In this document: in pieces, positions 42,016 to 51,232 of the stretch
How the letters are laid out: each line of letters opens with the position of its first letter
Position numbering within the stretch: the stretch's first letter is position 1
From: Neptuniibacter caesariensis
Lineage (GTDB): Bacteria; Pseudomonadota; Gammaproteobacteria; Pseudomonadales; Balneatricaceae
Assembly: GCF_000153345.1 (NCBI RefSeq)
Contig: NZ_CH724126.1
Coordinates: forward strand, 278,774-342,773
Length of the DNA stretch: 64,000 nt
Direction: 5' to 3'
Made by a program: the position numbers and the translations under genes
The notes under the pieces: model-generated
What the model was told of the DNA's origin: nothing
What the model saw: only the letters and a program-made list of their open reading frames with translations
The model's database searches: none

Positions 42016-43671
42016 ATGACTACGGAAAACTATCAGAGCTATTACGATAAGTTTGATCCGGCCATGATTGAAGAGCTGATGATCGGTAATCTCAAAGATG
42101 GCTTTAACGTCTGCGAAGAGATCGTTGATAAGTGGGCAGAAGGAGATCGAGTTGCCCTCAAATATGAAGGTGCTGAGCGTCCAGCTTCGCAACTGACATT
42201 TGTTGAGCTTAAGGAAAAAGCTGCTCAGTTCGCTAATTTCCTCAAATCCCAGGGCGTTGGTAAAGGTGATCGTGTTGCTGCTTTGCTGCCACGTACACCA
42301 GAACTACTGGTTGTTATCATGGGTACCCTGCGAGCGGGTGCTGTTTATCAGCCGCTGTTTACCGCATTTGGCCCTGGTGCGATTGAATATCGTGTTCAGC
42401 AGGCGAGCACTAAGTTGGTTGTAACTGATCCTGCTAACCGTCATAAGCTGGATGATGTGACCGGTTGCCCTCCTATTCTGACGGTAAACCGAGCAGCGGC
42501 AGATGCTCAATACGCGGCTGATCGTGATTTCGCAGCAGAAGTAGATACTCAGTCAACAGACTTTGCACCGGTTAAAGTAGGTAAAGACGATCCATTCCTG
42601 CAGATGTTCACATCAGGTACGGTAGGTAAGTCAAAAGGTGTTGCGGTACCTAGCCGTGCGATCCTTTCTTTCTATGTCTATATGCGTTTTGCGATTGGTC
42701 TTCGTCCTGAAGATACATACTGGAACGTTGCCGATCCAGGTTGGGCGTATGGTCTTTACTATGCGGTTGTTGGTCCACTTCTATTAGGTAACACGACTCA
42801 TTTCTGTGAGGCCGCGTTTACGCCGGAAACGACTTACGACATGCTGCGCAAGTACAACATCACTAACCTGGCCGCAGCGCCTACAGCTTATCGTATGCTG
42901 ATGGCAAACGATGATGTATTGGGTGCTGATGATAAGTTTGACCTGCGTGTTGCGAGCAGTGCGGGTGAGCCGCTGAACCCAGAAGTTATTAGCTGGGTTG
43001 ATAAGCGCCTGGGCTGCCCGGTAATGGATCACTACGGCCAGACTGAAACAGGTATGACTGCATGTAACCATCACGATCTGAAGCAAGATGTGGTACGTGT
43101 CGGCTCGATGGGCTTCTCTATGCCGGGTCACCGTGTTGTTGCACTGGACGGTGATTACAACGAGATTCCAGAAGGCGAAACAGGCCAGTTGGCGGTGGAT
43201 GTGGATAACTCCCCGTTGTTCTTCTTCCAGGGCTACACCTGGCAGGAAAAGAACCCGTTCCACGGCAAATACTACCTCACCGGTGATGTAGTCATGAGCC
43301 ACGGTGATGGCAGTTACTCCTTCACCGGTCGTGATGACGATATCATCACTACGGCGGGTTACCGTGTAGGGCCTGCGGATGTAGAAAGTACACTGCTTGA
43401 ACACGATGCAGTTGCTGAATCGGGTGTTATCGGTAAGCCAGATCCAAAACGTGGCTCTATCATCAAAGCTTACGTGGTCATTAAGCGTGAATTCGATCCA
43501 ACCGACGAGCTGAAAGATGAGCTGAAACAGCTGGTTCGTGACCGCCTGTCTACGCATGCCTTCCCGCGTGAAATTGAGTTCATGCATGAACTGCCAAAAA
43601 CACCAAGTGGTAAGATCCAGCGCTTTATTCTGCGTAATAAAGCCCGTGATGAGAGCGATGCCAACGCATAA
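42016..43671 (+). CDS. Acyl-CoA synthetase (AMP-forming, acetyl/medium-chain-like)
   Basis: The 551-residue ligase starts from the ATG at 42016 (MTTENYQSYYDKFD), preceded by GAGAG. The frame extends to 41965 but lacks a good start there. It has the AMP-binding P-loop FTSGTVGKSKGV, the A5 motif YGQTETGM, GRDDDIITTAGYRVGPADVE, and the C-terminal catalytic lysine segment PKTPSGKIQRF. It activates a carboxylic acid to acyl-CoA using ATP. It resembles the acetyl/propionyl and medium-chain groups. The operon context suggests it supplies the dehydrogenase substrate. Confidence 0.92.
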   Translation: MTTENYQSYYDKFDPAMIEELMIGNLKDGFNVCEEIVDKWAEGDRVALKYEGAERPASQLTFVELKEKAAQFANFLKSQGVGKGDRVAALLPRTPELLVVIMGTLRAGAVYQPLFTAFGPGAIEYRVQQASTKLVVTDPANRHKLDDVTGCPPILTVNRAAADAQYAADRDFAAEVDTQSTDFAPVKVGKDDPFLQMFTSGTVGKSKGVAVPSRAILSFYVYMRFAIGLRPEDTYWNVADPGWAYGLYYAVVGPLLLGNTTHFCEAAFTPETTYDMLRKYNITNLAAAPTAYRMLMANDDVLGADDKFDLRVASSAGEPLNPEVISWVDKRLGCPVMDHYGQTETGMTACNHHDLKQDVVRVGSMGFSMPGHRVVALDGDYNEIPEGETGQLAVDVDNSPLFFFQGYTWQEKNPFHGKYYLTGDVVMSHGDGSYSFTGRDDDIITTAGYRVGPADVESTLLEHDAVAESGVIGKPDPKRGSIIKAYVVIKREFDPTDELKDELKQLVRDRLSTHAFPREIEFMHELPKTPSGKIQRFILRNKARDESDANA

Positions 43672-43685
43672 CCTCTGAGGTGCAT

Positions 43686-44114
43686 ATGAAACCGAAAAAC
43701 CCGGATTATGAGTTAGAAACTCGCCGGGTTTTCGATCAGGCACCTTTTATCCGATTGCTGGGTGCTGAACTGGTTGAGTTCAGCCCCGGTCTTTGCCGAA
43801 CCCGGATAGTCCTGAACGAAAACCATAAACAACAGGATGGCTTTGTCCATGCTGGTGTCCAGGCGACATTGGCTGACCATAGTTGTGGCACAGCTGCTGC
43901 GACTTTGATAGGGCCAGGGCAACGTGTATTAACCGCCGACTTCAATGTGAACCTGCTGCGCCCGGCTCAAGGGCTAATCCTCGAATGTGAAGCCAAAGTC
44001 ATTAAACAGGGCAACCTGCTAAGCGTGGCCGAAGGCGAAGTTTATACCGTAGGAAAAGAGCGCAAGCTGGTGGCTAAAGCAACGGTAACCCTGGCAGTGG
44101 TGAATGTTGACTAA
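43686..44114 (+). CDS. PaaI-like hotdog thioesterase (first of two)
   Basis: This 142-residue hotdog-fold protein starts from the ATG at 43686, preceded by CTGAGG with five bases between. A GTG two codons earlier is in frame but too close to that site. The core QDGFVHAGVQATLADHSCGTAAA has the conserved HAG and D of PaaI-type thioesterases, and the strand VLTADFNVNLLRPAQG follows. It probably hydrolyses an acyl-CoA to relieve CoA sequestration in the same operon. Confidence 0.9.
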   Translation: MKPKNPDYELETRRVFDQAPFIRLLGAELVEFSPGLCRTRIVLNENHKQQDGFVHAGVQATLADHSCGTAAATLIGPGQRVLTADFNVNLLRPAQGLILECEAKVIKQGNLLSVAEGEVYTVGKERKLVAKATVTLAVVNVD

Positions 44115-44140
44115 TTAATTCGATAGATTGGGGTGGATCT

Positions 44141-44563
44141 ATGGAGATGAATTTTAAGCAGATGCAGGCTTTCCTTCAGGAGCATTTTCCACAAGGTGCT
44201 CAGTATGGTGAGTTACTGGATCTGGGCGAGGGCACGTCAAAAATGCGCCTGCCCGTTGATGACCAGCATCTGAGACCCGGTGGGACTGTTTCAGGCCCTG
44301 CAATGATGGGGCTGGCAGATGTGGCAATCTATGCCGCACTGCTAAGTAAAATCGGCCCGGTACCTTTGGCGGTGACGACCAACCTGAATATTAACTTCCT
44401 GCGTAAACCGGTAGCCGATGCAGATATCATTGCCGAAGCGAAGATGCTTAAAGTGGGCAAACGCTTAGGAGTGGGTGAAGTCTCAATTCTTTCCGATGGC
44501 GATGAAGACCCGGTGGCTCACGCAACGATGACCTACTCTATTCCTGTTCCGGAGAAGCGTTAA
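44141..44563 (+). CDS. PaaI-like hotdog thioesterase (second of two)
   Basis: The 140-residue hotdog-fold protein has the core LRPGGTVSGPAMMGLADVAIYAALLSKIG, followed by VTTNLNINFLRKPV. In place of HxG the helix start carries VSGP, so the catalytic Asn/His residues differ from the first copy. GGGGTGG precedes the ATG. It differs in sequence from the first thioesterase, so the two are not a recent duplication. Its stop overlaps the ATG of the next gene by one base (TAATG). Confidence 0.88.
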   Translation: MEMNFKQMQAFLQEHFPQGAQYGELLDLGEGTSKMRLPVDDQHLRPGGTVSGPAMMGLADVAIYAALLSKIGPVPLAVTTNLNINFLRKPVADADIIAEAKMLKVGKRLGVGEVSILSDGDEDPVAHATMTYSIPVPEKR

Positions 44564-45357
44564 TGGCTATTTCCTGGGCAGATCGCATGCTCACCCTGCC
44601 GGATGGGCAGAAGATTCATGCTAAGCACGGAATTCATTCACAGGGTGCAGGGAAGCCTACACTGGTGTTTCTCCATGAAGCCTTGGGTCATATCCGGATG
44701 TGGAAAACGTTTCCGGAGCAGTTGGCTGAGCAGCTAGGCTGTAATGTGTTTGTTAATGAACGCCTTGGTTATGGTGAATCATCACCTATAACTCTGCCGC
44801 GGGCAGATGATTATCTGGTTCCGGAGGGAGAGCAGCGTTTGGCTGAAACACTGGATGCTGCAGGGATCGATAAAGTGATTTTGATCGGCCACAGCGACGG
44901 TGGAACGGTAGCGCTGATTGGCGCTGCAACACTTGGCGAACGTGTCGTGGCGATGATCACCGAAGCGGCACATATTTATGCGGATCACCTGACTTTAAAA
45001 GGGATCCGAGAAGCGGTCGAGCTGTATCAGACAACCAATCTGCCTGAGCGTCTGGCACGTTATCATGGTGAGCGGACCGATCTTTTGTTCCGTGCCTGGT
45101 CGGAAACCTGGTTACGCGAAAGCTGCCATCAGAATATGGATTTCCGTCCCTGGCTGAAGGATATTCGCTGCCCATCGCTGATTATTCAGGGAAAACAGGA
45201 TCAGTATGGTGTTCCTGAACAGGTGACTGATATCTGTTCAGGTATTGGTGATCACGCTCAACCCTGTTATGTGGATAACTGCGGGCATGTGCCACACCTG
45301 GAAGCCCCAGAAGCGGTTCTTGAAGTGATGGAAGGTTTTATTCGGGACCAGCTTTAG
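44563..45357 (+). CDS. Alpha/beta hydrolase
   Basis: This 264-residue enzyme has the nucleophile elbow GHSDGG, with S111, and the oxyanion region LVFLHEALGHIRMW. The catalytic His is H242 in NCGHVPHLEAPE. The acid residue is probably in IIQGKQDQYG. The fold is complete and lacks a signal peptide, so it is cytoplasmic. It may be an esterase or C-C hydrolase acting on an intermediate of the operon; the substrate is unknown. It is the last gene of the 39.6-45.4 kb operon, followed by a terminator. Confidence 0.92.
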   Translation: MAISWADRMLTLPDGQKIHAKHGIHSQGAGKPTLVFLHEALGHIRMWKTFPEQLAEQLGCNVFVNERLGYGESSPITLPRADDYLVPEGEQRLAETLDAAGIDKVILIGHSDGGTVALIGAATLGERVVAMITEAAHIYADHLTLKGIREAVELYQTTNLPERLARYHGERTDLLFRAWSETWLRESCHQNMDFRPWLKDIRCPSLIIQGKQDQYGVPEQVTDICSGIGDHAQPCYVDNCGHVPHLEAPEAVLEVMEGFIRDQL

Positions 45358-45371
45358 CGGAAAAGAAATGA

Positions 45372-45404
45372 GGTGCAAAAGTTTGTTTGCACCCCATCTT
45401 TTTA
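45372..45404 (+). terminator. Rho-independent terminator after the acyl-CoA operon
   Basis: The stem GGTGCAAA / TTTGCACC with a 6-base loop is followed by CCATCTTTTT. It lies 15 bases after the hydrolase stop and up against the convergent response-regulator stop. Confidence 0.75.
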
Positions 45405-46016
45405 AGCATCGCCAATCATTGAGGCCTGTTTTACCAGCTCTGGCAAGCTGCCTGCCCGCATCTTACTCATGACGCGAGAGCGGTGTACTTCAACCGTTTT
45501 CGGGCTGATATCCAGCTCTTCGGCGATCTGGCGGTTTGCATTACCCGCAACCACAAGTGCCATTACCTCTTTCTCACGACGGCTTAGGTTAGCGTAACAA
45601 TCCAGGACTTCCTGTTGCGCTCCCTGCTCATCTTTGGCTTTGTTGGCTTTGGTCAGGGCACGGCTTACCAGGCGAAGTAGCACATCACCATCGAACGGCT
45701 TTTCAAGGAAATCCATCGCGCCTTGCTTCATGGCACTGACCGCCATCGGAATATCACCGTGACCAGAGATCACGATGATCGGCATATTGATGCCGCGATC
45801 CTGCATAATCTGCTGCAACGCAAGACCATTGATCTCGGGCATACGTACATCCAATAGCATGCAGCCGATTTCGCCATCAAAGTCATCCAGAAAATCACGT
45901 GCTGAAGGAAAAGTGATTACTTTGTGATTGGCTGATTCCAGCAGCCATTGCATTGAGTCACGAAAATCTTCGTCGTCGTCAACGATGTAGATAGTACCAG
46001 TAACATTTGCTTGCAT
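45402..46016 (-). CDS. FixJ/NarL-family response regulator
   Basis: The 204-residue regulator has a receiver (about 8-120) with acidic residues D13-D15 and phospho-acceptor D56 in LLDVRMPEINGL, then a C-terminal LuxR-type helix-turn-helix (LSRREKEVMALVVAGNANRQIAEELDISPKTVEVHRSRVM). The FLEKPF motif and overall sequence resemble FixJ / TodT-type regulators. The gene overlaps the kinase stop by one base, so they form a two-component pair. It likely controls the flanking acyl-CoA catabolic operons (inference from position). Confidence 0.94.
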   Translation of the reverse strand: MQANVTGTIYIVDDDEDFRDSMQWLLESANHKVITFPSARDFLDDFDGEIGCMLLDVRMPEINGLALQQIMQDRGINMPIIVISGHGDIPMAVSAMKQGAMDFLEKPFDGDVLLRLVSRALTKANKAKDEQGAQQEVLDCYANLSRREKEVMALVVAGNANRQIAEELDISPKTVEVHRSRVMSKMRAGSLPELVKQASMIGDA

Positions 46017-47530
46017 TATTGTTCTCTTAACGGCAATTTCAAATAAAAGTGGGTCCCTGTTTCGCCGTCACTTTCCGCCCAGAGTTGCCCACCATGTGTT
46101 TCGATGATGGTCTGGGAAATGGATAAGCCCATACCCAATCCTGTGGATTTTGAGGTGTAGAACGGCTCAAACAGATTAGCCAGTCCTTCGCGGCTAATCC
46201 CTTTTGCTTTGTCCTCTACCGAAACGTGGATGTAACCTTCGGTAGTATGGGTGGAGATAATAACGGGTCTGTATGCCTTCTTACAATCGCTATAAGCTTC
46301 TATTGCGTTTCGCATCAGGTTGAGCAGTACTTGTTCAATCTGAACTTTATCCGCTACAAGATCTGGTAGCCCCTCGCCAAGATGGAAATCGAAGGTGATA
46401 TTGTGATCTAACGCTTCCTGATAGAGGAAAGCACTGACTTCACGACAGCTGTCGTTAACCGAAAACTCAATACACTGATAATCGGTTTTACGAACAAAGG
46501 AACGCATCCGCTTGATGATCTCTGAAGCTCGCTTCGCCTGCTTCATAATCAGCTTCATGGAATTGGAAACTGTTTGTACCGGGTCATCTACCCCTTCGCC
46601 CAGACGGCGTTGTGTGCCGTGGCAGTAATTTAATATCGCTGCCAGTGGTTGGTTCACTTCATGGGCCAGGCCGGTTGCCATTTCGCCCACCGAAAGTAAC
46701 CGCGACATATGGGCCAGCTCTAACTGGTGACGTTTCGCTTCCTCTTCGGCCTGACGGCGCAGGGTAATATCACGACCGATAATGGAGTAGTACTCGACCT
46801 TGTCATTCTCGCGGCGGTTACGGTGGGCAATAATCTCACGTACTTCCGCAACACGGTTGAGGTTTTCGGGCAGTTGCATCGGGATACTGCCGTACCAGAC
46901 GCCATGCAGCGAGGCATGTTCCAATGCGTCTTTGACCAGTGTGTTCAGAACATCTTCGGCAAATAGCTGGTTCAGGTAGTAGATAACCGGCGTGTCTTTT
47001 TCACTGCCGAGGGTGTGGTAGGCCGATTCGTTAAGATAGGTTAGCTTATGTGTCTCATGATTACAGAACATGATCATATCTGATGCAGCTTCTACTACGC
47101 GGGCCAAACGGCGCATATCGCGTTGAGCTTCCTCTCGTTCCGTTACATCACGGGATACGCAGATAATCTCCTTAGACTTACCATTTTCATCTCGGATCAC
47201 CTTACTGGTGGTTTCCAGCCAGATGTAATGGCCCTGTTTATGCCGGTAGCGGTACACGTTGGTGTACACCCCCTGCCGATAGCGAACACTGTCATCGCGT
47301 CTGGACAGGTTGTCGGCATCTTCAGGATGGAAGTGTTCATACCCGGCCATGCCGATGATCTCTTCCGGTTTGTAGCCAACCACAAGCTCTACCGCAGGGC
47401 TTGCGTCTATGTAAGTCCACTCTTTGGTCGGCGTGTGCCGGGAGATCATATCGGTGGATTGCTCCACCAATAAGCGATAACGGTCAGCTTCTTCTCGGCA
47501 TGCTGCCAGCTCTTGGGTGTTGTCTATCAT
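46016..47530 (-). CDS. PAS-domain histidine kinase (FixL-like)
   Basis: This 504-residue kinase has no transmembrane helix. Two PAS domains with PAC motifs (about 15-135 and 140-270) carry phrases such as YKPEEIIGMAGYEHFHPEDADNL and GHYIWLETTSKVIRDENGK. The HisKA motif follows, with H290 in GLAHEVNQPLAA. The ATPase domain contains SREGLANLF, PFYTSKSTGLGMGLSIS and QLWAESDGE. The sensed signal is unknown, and no haem-binding His is obvious. It is divergent from the DmdB-like ligase gene by 156 bases and translationally coupled to the response regulator. Confidence 0.94.
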   Translation of the reverse strand: MIDNTQELAACREEADRYRLLVEQSTDMISRHTPTKEWTYIDASPAVELVVGYKPEEIIGMAGYEHFHPEDADNLSRRDDSVRYRQGVYTNVYRYRHKQGHYIWLETTSKVIRDENGKSKEIICVSRDVTEREEAQRDMRRLARVVEAASDMIMFCNHETHKLTYLNESAYHTLGSEKDTPVIYYLNQLFAEDVLNTLVKDALEHASLHGVWYGSIPMQLPENLNRVAEVREIIAHRNRRENDKVEYYSIIGRDITLRRQAEEEAKRHQLELAHMSRLLSVGEMATGLAHEVNQPLAAILNYCHGTQRRLGEGVDDPVQTVSNSMKLIMKQAKRASEIIKRMRSFVRKTDYQCIEFSVNDSCREVSAFLYQEALDHNITFDFHLGEGLPDLVADKVQIEQVLLNLMRNAIEAYSDCKKAYRPVIISTHTTEGYIHVSVEDKAKGISREGLANLFEPFYTSKSTGLGMGLSISQTIIETHGGQLWAESDGETGTHFYLKLPLREQ

Positions 47531-47686
47531 CTGAAACCTGCGGGAAATCCCTGCTACAAATTTATGACTCTTATAGTATGACTTTAGAATAGCTTGAGTA
47601 ATAAGGGAAATTACGTAGTATTGTTTAGGGAATGTACTAAATTAGAAAAATAATCTATCAGACGGTCAGACACAGGAATAAGAATA

Positions 47687-49315
47687 ATGAGCACTACACA
47701 TAACCCTTACGCCTTGGGTTTGGATCAGAACCAGGCGAACTTTGCAGCACTGACGCCCTTAAGCTTTGTTGAGCGTGCCGCTTTTGTATATCCAGAGCAC
47801 ACCGCAACAGTGCATGGTGATGTGCGTCGTAACTGGGCAGAAACATATACTCGTTGTCGTCAGTTAGGTAGTGCTCTCCAGAAACGCGGTATTGGTCAGG
47901 GTGATACGGTGTCAGTGATTGCACCGAACCTGCCTGAAGTGTTTGAGTCGCATTTTGGTGTGCCGATGGCGGGTGCTGTACTCAATGCGGTTAATATTCG
48001 TCTGGACGCAGAGGCGATCGCTTTTATTCTGCAGCATGCTGAAAGCAAAGTAGTGATTGTCGAACGTGAGTTTTCAGACGTCGTGCAAAAGGCGCTACGT
48101 ATCGCCGGTACTTCACCCCTGGTGATTGATATTGATGATCCAACTTATGAAGGCGGTGAGCTGATTGGCTCGATGGATTATGAAGCCTTTATCGCGGAAG
48201 GTGATCCGGAATTTGCATGGCAGCCTCCTGCAGATGAGTGGGATGCGATTACCCTGAACTACACCTCCGGTACGACCGGTAACCCGAAAGGGGTTGTATA
48301 CCATCATCGCGGCGCTTACCTGAATGCGATGAGCAATATTGTTTCCTGGGATATGGGCCGTCACCCGAACTATCTGTGGACGCTGCCGATGTTCCACTGT
48401 AACGGCTGGTGTTTCCCATGGTCTATTGCCGCTGCGGCGGGTACCAGCGTGTCTCTGCGGCATGTCCGTGATCAGGACATCTATGACCTGATCCGGAAAG
48501 AAAAAGTCACTCACTTCTGTGGAGCGCCAATTGTTCTGAACATGCTGAACAATGCTCCGGATGAGATGAAAGCCGGTATCGAGCATGAAATTAAAGTAAT
48601 GACGGCGGGAGCTGCGCCACCGGCAGCAGTGATTCAGGGCATGGAAGAGATGGGGATCGAAGTAACCCATGTTTATGGCCTGACCGAAACTTATGGCCCA
48701 TCAGTGGTCTGTGCATGGCACGACAAATGGGACGATAACAGCCTGGAAGATAAAGCTCGCCTGAAATCCCGCCAGGGTGTTAAAGCGCCTATGTTAGAAG
48801 GACTGATGGTGGCAAACCCTGAGACCCTCGAACCGGTCCCTCAGGATGGTGAAACCATGGGTGAGATCTTCATGCGCGGCAATCTGGTGATGAAAGGCTA
48901 TCTGAAGAACCCATCCACGACGGATGAGTCCTTTGAGGGAGGCTGGTTCCATTCCGGTGATCTGGCGGTATGGCATGAAGATGGCTATATCGAAATCAAA
49001 GATCGCTCGAAAGATATCATTATTTCTGGTGGTGAAAATATCTCCTCTATCGAGGTTGAAGATGTGCTCTACCGTCACCCTGCTGTGATGGAAGCGGCGG
49101 TTGTCGCGAAATCTGATGAGAAGTGGGGCGAGGTTCCTTGTGCGTTTATTAAAACCAAAGAGGGCGTAGAGGTTACCGCTGAAGAGATTAAGGAATTCTG
49201 CCGTAACAACATGGCGCGCTTTAAAGCGCCGAAAGCGATTGTCTTTGGTGAATTACCGAAGACCTCTACCGGCAAGATTCAAAAGTTTGTGCTGCGTGAG
49301 AAAGCAGAAAGTTAA
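47687..49315 (+). CDS. Acyl-CoA ligase, DmdB-like
   Basis: The 542-residue AMP-forming ligase has NYTSGTTGNPKGVV (about 191-204), the HVYGLTETYGPS motif, the GGENISSIEVEDVL hinge and PKTSTGKIQKF at the C-terminus. The HCNGWCFPW stretch and the length fit the family that includes 3-methylmercaptopropionyl-CoA ligase DmdB, but also other medium-chain ligases. It activates an acid to acyl-CoA. The next gene encodes a long acyl-CoA dehydrogenase of the DmdC size class, so the pair could act in methylmercaptopropionate (DMSP) or fatty acid use. No dedicated DmdA or DmdD gene is seen nearby. Confidence 0.9.
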   Translation: MSTTHNPYALGLDQNQANFAALTPLSFVERAAFVYPEHTATVHGDVRRNWAETYTRCRQLGSALQKRGIGQGDTVSVIAPNLPEVFESHFGVPMAGAVLNAVNIRLDAEAIAFILQHAESKVVIVEREFSDVVQKALRIAGTSPLVIDIDDPTYEGGELIGSMDYEAFIAEGDPEFAWQPPADEWDAITLNYTSGTTGNPKGVVYHHRGAYLNAMSNIVSWDMGRHPNYLWTLPMFHCNGWCFPWSIAAAAGTSVSLRHVRDQDIYDLIRKEKVTHFCGAPIVLNMLNNAPDEMKAGIEHEIKVMTAGAAPPAAVIQGMEEMGIEVTHVYGLTETYGPSVVCAWHDKWDDNSLEDKARLKSRQGVKAPMLEGLMVANPETLEPVPQDGETMGEIFMRGNLVMKGYLKNPSTTDESFEGGWFHSGDLAVWHEDGYIEIKDRSKDIIISGGENISSIEVEDVLYRHPAVMEAAVVAKSDEKWGEVPCAFIKTKEGVEVTAEEIKEFCRNNMARFKAPKAIVFGELPKTSTGKIQKFVLREKAES

Positions 49316-49379
49316 ACACAGGCAGTCTGCGGAATAAGTTATCCACAGGCTGCGTTTAAGCTGAAAGGATGAACACTGA

Positions 49380-51176
49380 ATGGCTGATTATAAAGCGCCT
49401 CAGAAAGATATGAATTTTGCCCTGAGCCACAATGCGCGCATGGCAGAGTTAGCTCAGTTACCCGGTTTTGAAGAAGCGACTGATGATATGGTTGCAGCGA
49501 TTCTTGAAGAAGCGGGTAAGGTGGCAAATGAAGTACTCTCACCACTGAATGAAGTGGGTGATCACACCGGGGTAAAACTTGAAGGTGTGGATGTACCTAC
49601 CCCGGCAGGTTTTGCTGATGCCTACCAGCAGTTTGCCGAAGGCGGCTGGGGCTCTTTGCAGTTTGACCCTGAATTCGGTGGTCAGGGCTTACCTTATGCG
49701 TTGTCTATTCCGGTGATGGAGATGTGGCAATCAGCGAATATGGCCTGGGGTTTGTGTCCTTTGCTGAGCCAGGGTGCGGTTGAAGCGATTTTCCACAATG
49801 GCTCCGATGAACTGAAGGCTAAATACCTTCCGCAACTGGTTAGCGGCGAGTGGACGGGCACTATGAACCTGACAGAACCGCAGGCAGGTTCAGATCTGGC
49901 AGCGATTCGCTCAACGGCAAAACCAGTAGGGGATCACTACCGGATTAAAGGTCAGAAGATCTTTATTACCTGGGGTGAGCATGACATGGCTGAGAACATT
50001 ATCCATCTGGTATTGGCGCGTCTGCCGGATGCACCGCCGGGGGTGAAAGGCATCAGTCTGTTTGTGGTACCTAAATTCCTGGTCAATGATGATGGCTCCC
50101 TGGGCGAACGTAACGATGCCAAATGTGTTTCTTTAGAGCACAAGCTGGGTATCCATGCCAGCCCGACCTGTGTGATGGCGTTTGGCGATGATGAAGGCGC
50201 TATTGGCTATCTAGTGGGTGAAGAAAACCGTGGCCTGGCCTGTATGTTCACGATGATGAACAATGCGCGTCTGGCGGTTGGTCTGCAAGGTGTCGCAATC
50301 TCTGAGCGTGCTTATCAGCATGCTTTAGAATACGCACATGATCGTGTGCAAAGCCCGCCTGTAGGTAGCAGAGAAGCGGCTCCGATTATTCAGCATGCGG
50401 ATGTACGTCGTATGCTGCTGACCATGAAAACGATGACAGAAGCCGGTCGGGCACTGGCATATGATGCCTGTGCCAGCCTGGATTTTGCCCATCATTCTGA
50501 AGATCCGGCTATTCGGGCGAAAGAATCTGCGCGCGCAGCTTATCTGACGCCGATCGTTAAAGGCTGGTGTACTGAGTTTGCTCAAGAAGTGACTTCTCTG
50601 GGCGTTCAGGTACATGGCGGTATGGGCTTTATCGAAGAAACCGGTGCTGCCCAGCATTACCGTGATGCGCGTATTCTACCTATCTATGAGGGTACCAATG
50701 CAATTCAGGCACTGGACTTGGTAGGCCGGAAAACCCTGTTTGATGGTGGCGAAGCGGGCGCAGCCGTTCAGGCTGAGATTGCAGAGTTGATTGAACAGTT
50801 ACAGGCACAAGGTTCCTTTGCTGCTGAGGCTACTCAGTTACAGGCGGCTCTGGAACTTGCTAAGACCGCTCAGGCGGAACTGCTAAACGGTGCTAAGGAT
50901 GATGTGCAGCTTGCTGGATCAGTTGCTTTCAATTACCTGATGCTGATGGGGACGTTGTGCGGTGGCTGGCAATTACTGCGTGCCGCTTTGGCGGCTACTG
51001 CCGAACTATCAGAAGGAGGCGATGAAACCTTCCTGAGTGCGAAGGTGAACAGTGCTCGTTTCTATAGTGCTCAAATCCTTCCGCGTAGCGCGTCTTATGC
51101 TCAGATGGTGGCAGCGGGAAGCGAGTCGGTCATGACCATGTCCGATGACGAACTGGCTTCAGCCTGGTACTCGTAA
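49380..51176 (+). CDS. Long acyl-CoA dehydrogenase, DmdC-like
   Basis: The 598-residue flavoprotein is longer than classical acyl-CoA dehydrogenases and matches the roughly 590-600-residue class that includes DmdC. Key blocks are TMNLTEPQAGSDLAAIRS, YRIKGQKIFITWGEHDM, VQVHGGMGFIEETGAAQHYRDARILPIYEGTNAIQALDL, with the catalytic Glu in YEGT. An extra C-terminal region of about 150 helical residues is typical. The ATG follows GAAAGG. It is 65 bases after the ligase gene and is followed by a terminator, so the two genes form one unit. Confidence 0.92.
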   Translation: MADYKAPQKDMNFALSHNARMAELAQLPGFEEATDDMVAAILEEAGKVANEVLSPLNEVGDHTGVKLEGVDVPTPAGFADAYQQFAEGGWGSLQFDPEFGGQGLPYALSIPVMEMWQSANMAWGLCPLLSQGAVEAIFHNGSDELKAKYLPQLVSGEWTGTMNLTEPQAGSDLAAIRSTAKPVGDHYRIKGQKIFITWGEHDMAENIIHLVLARLPDAPPGVKGISLFVVPKFLVNDDGSLGERNDAKCVSLEHKLGIHASPTCVMAFGDDEGAIGYLVGEENRGLACMFTMMNNARLAVGLQGVAISERAYQHALEYAHDRVQSPPVGSREAAPIIQHADVRRMLLTMKTMTEAGRALAYDACASLDFAHHSEDPAIRAKESARAAYLTPIVKGWCTEFAQEVTSLGVQVHGGMGFIEETGAAQHYRDARILPIYEGTNAIQALDLVGRKTLFDGGEAGAAVQAEIAELIEQLQAQGSFAAEATQLQAALELAKTAQAELLNGAKDDVQLAGSVAFNYLMLMGTLCGGWQLLRAALAATAELSEGGDETFLSAKVNSARFYSAQILPRSASYAQMVAAGSESVMTMSDDELASAWYS

Positions 51177-51193
51177 GGCCTTGTTTCAGGCAT

Positions 51194-51223
51194 AAAAAAT
51201 CCCCGCTAAGCGGGGATTTTTTT
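51194..51223. terminator. Bidirectional terminator
   Basis: AAAAATCCCCGC-TAA-GCGGGGATTTTT forms a 12-bp stem with a 3-base loop and T-runs on both strands. It ends the DmdB/DmdC-like unit on the plus strand and the convergent gene on the minus strand. Confidence 0.92.
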
Positions 51224-51232
51224 GTTTAGGGA

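Noticed and set aside
42784-43743. 319-codon minus-strand ORF opposite the acyl-CoA synthetase
   Set aside because: It is antisense to a gene with intact catalytic motifs. Its composition is rich in Cys, His and Thr with no domain pattern. A long shadow frame.
48113-48670. 185-codon minus-strand ORF opposite the DmdB-like ligase
   Set aside because: Antisense to a clear gene, with no signal, motif or ribosome binding site.
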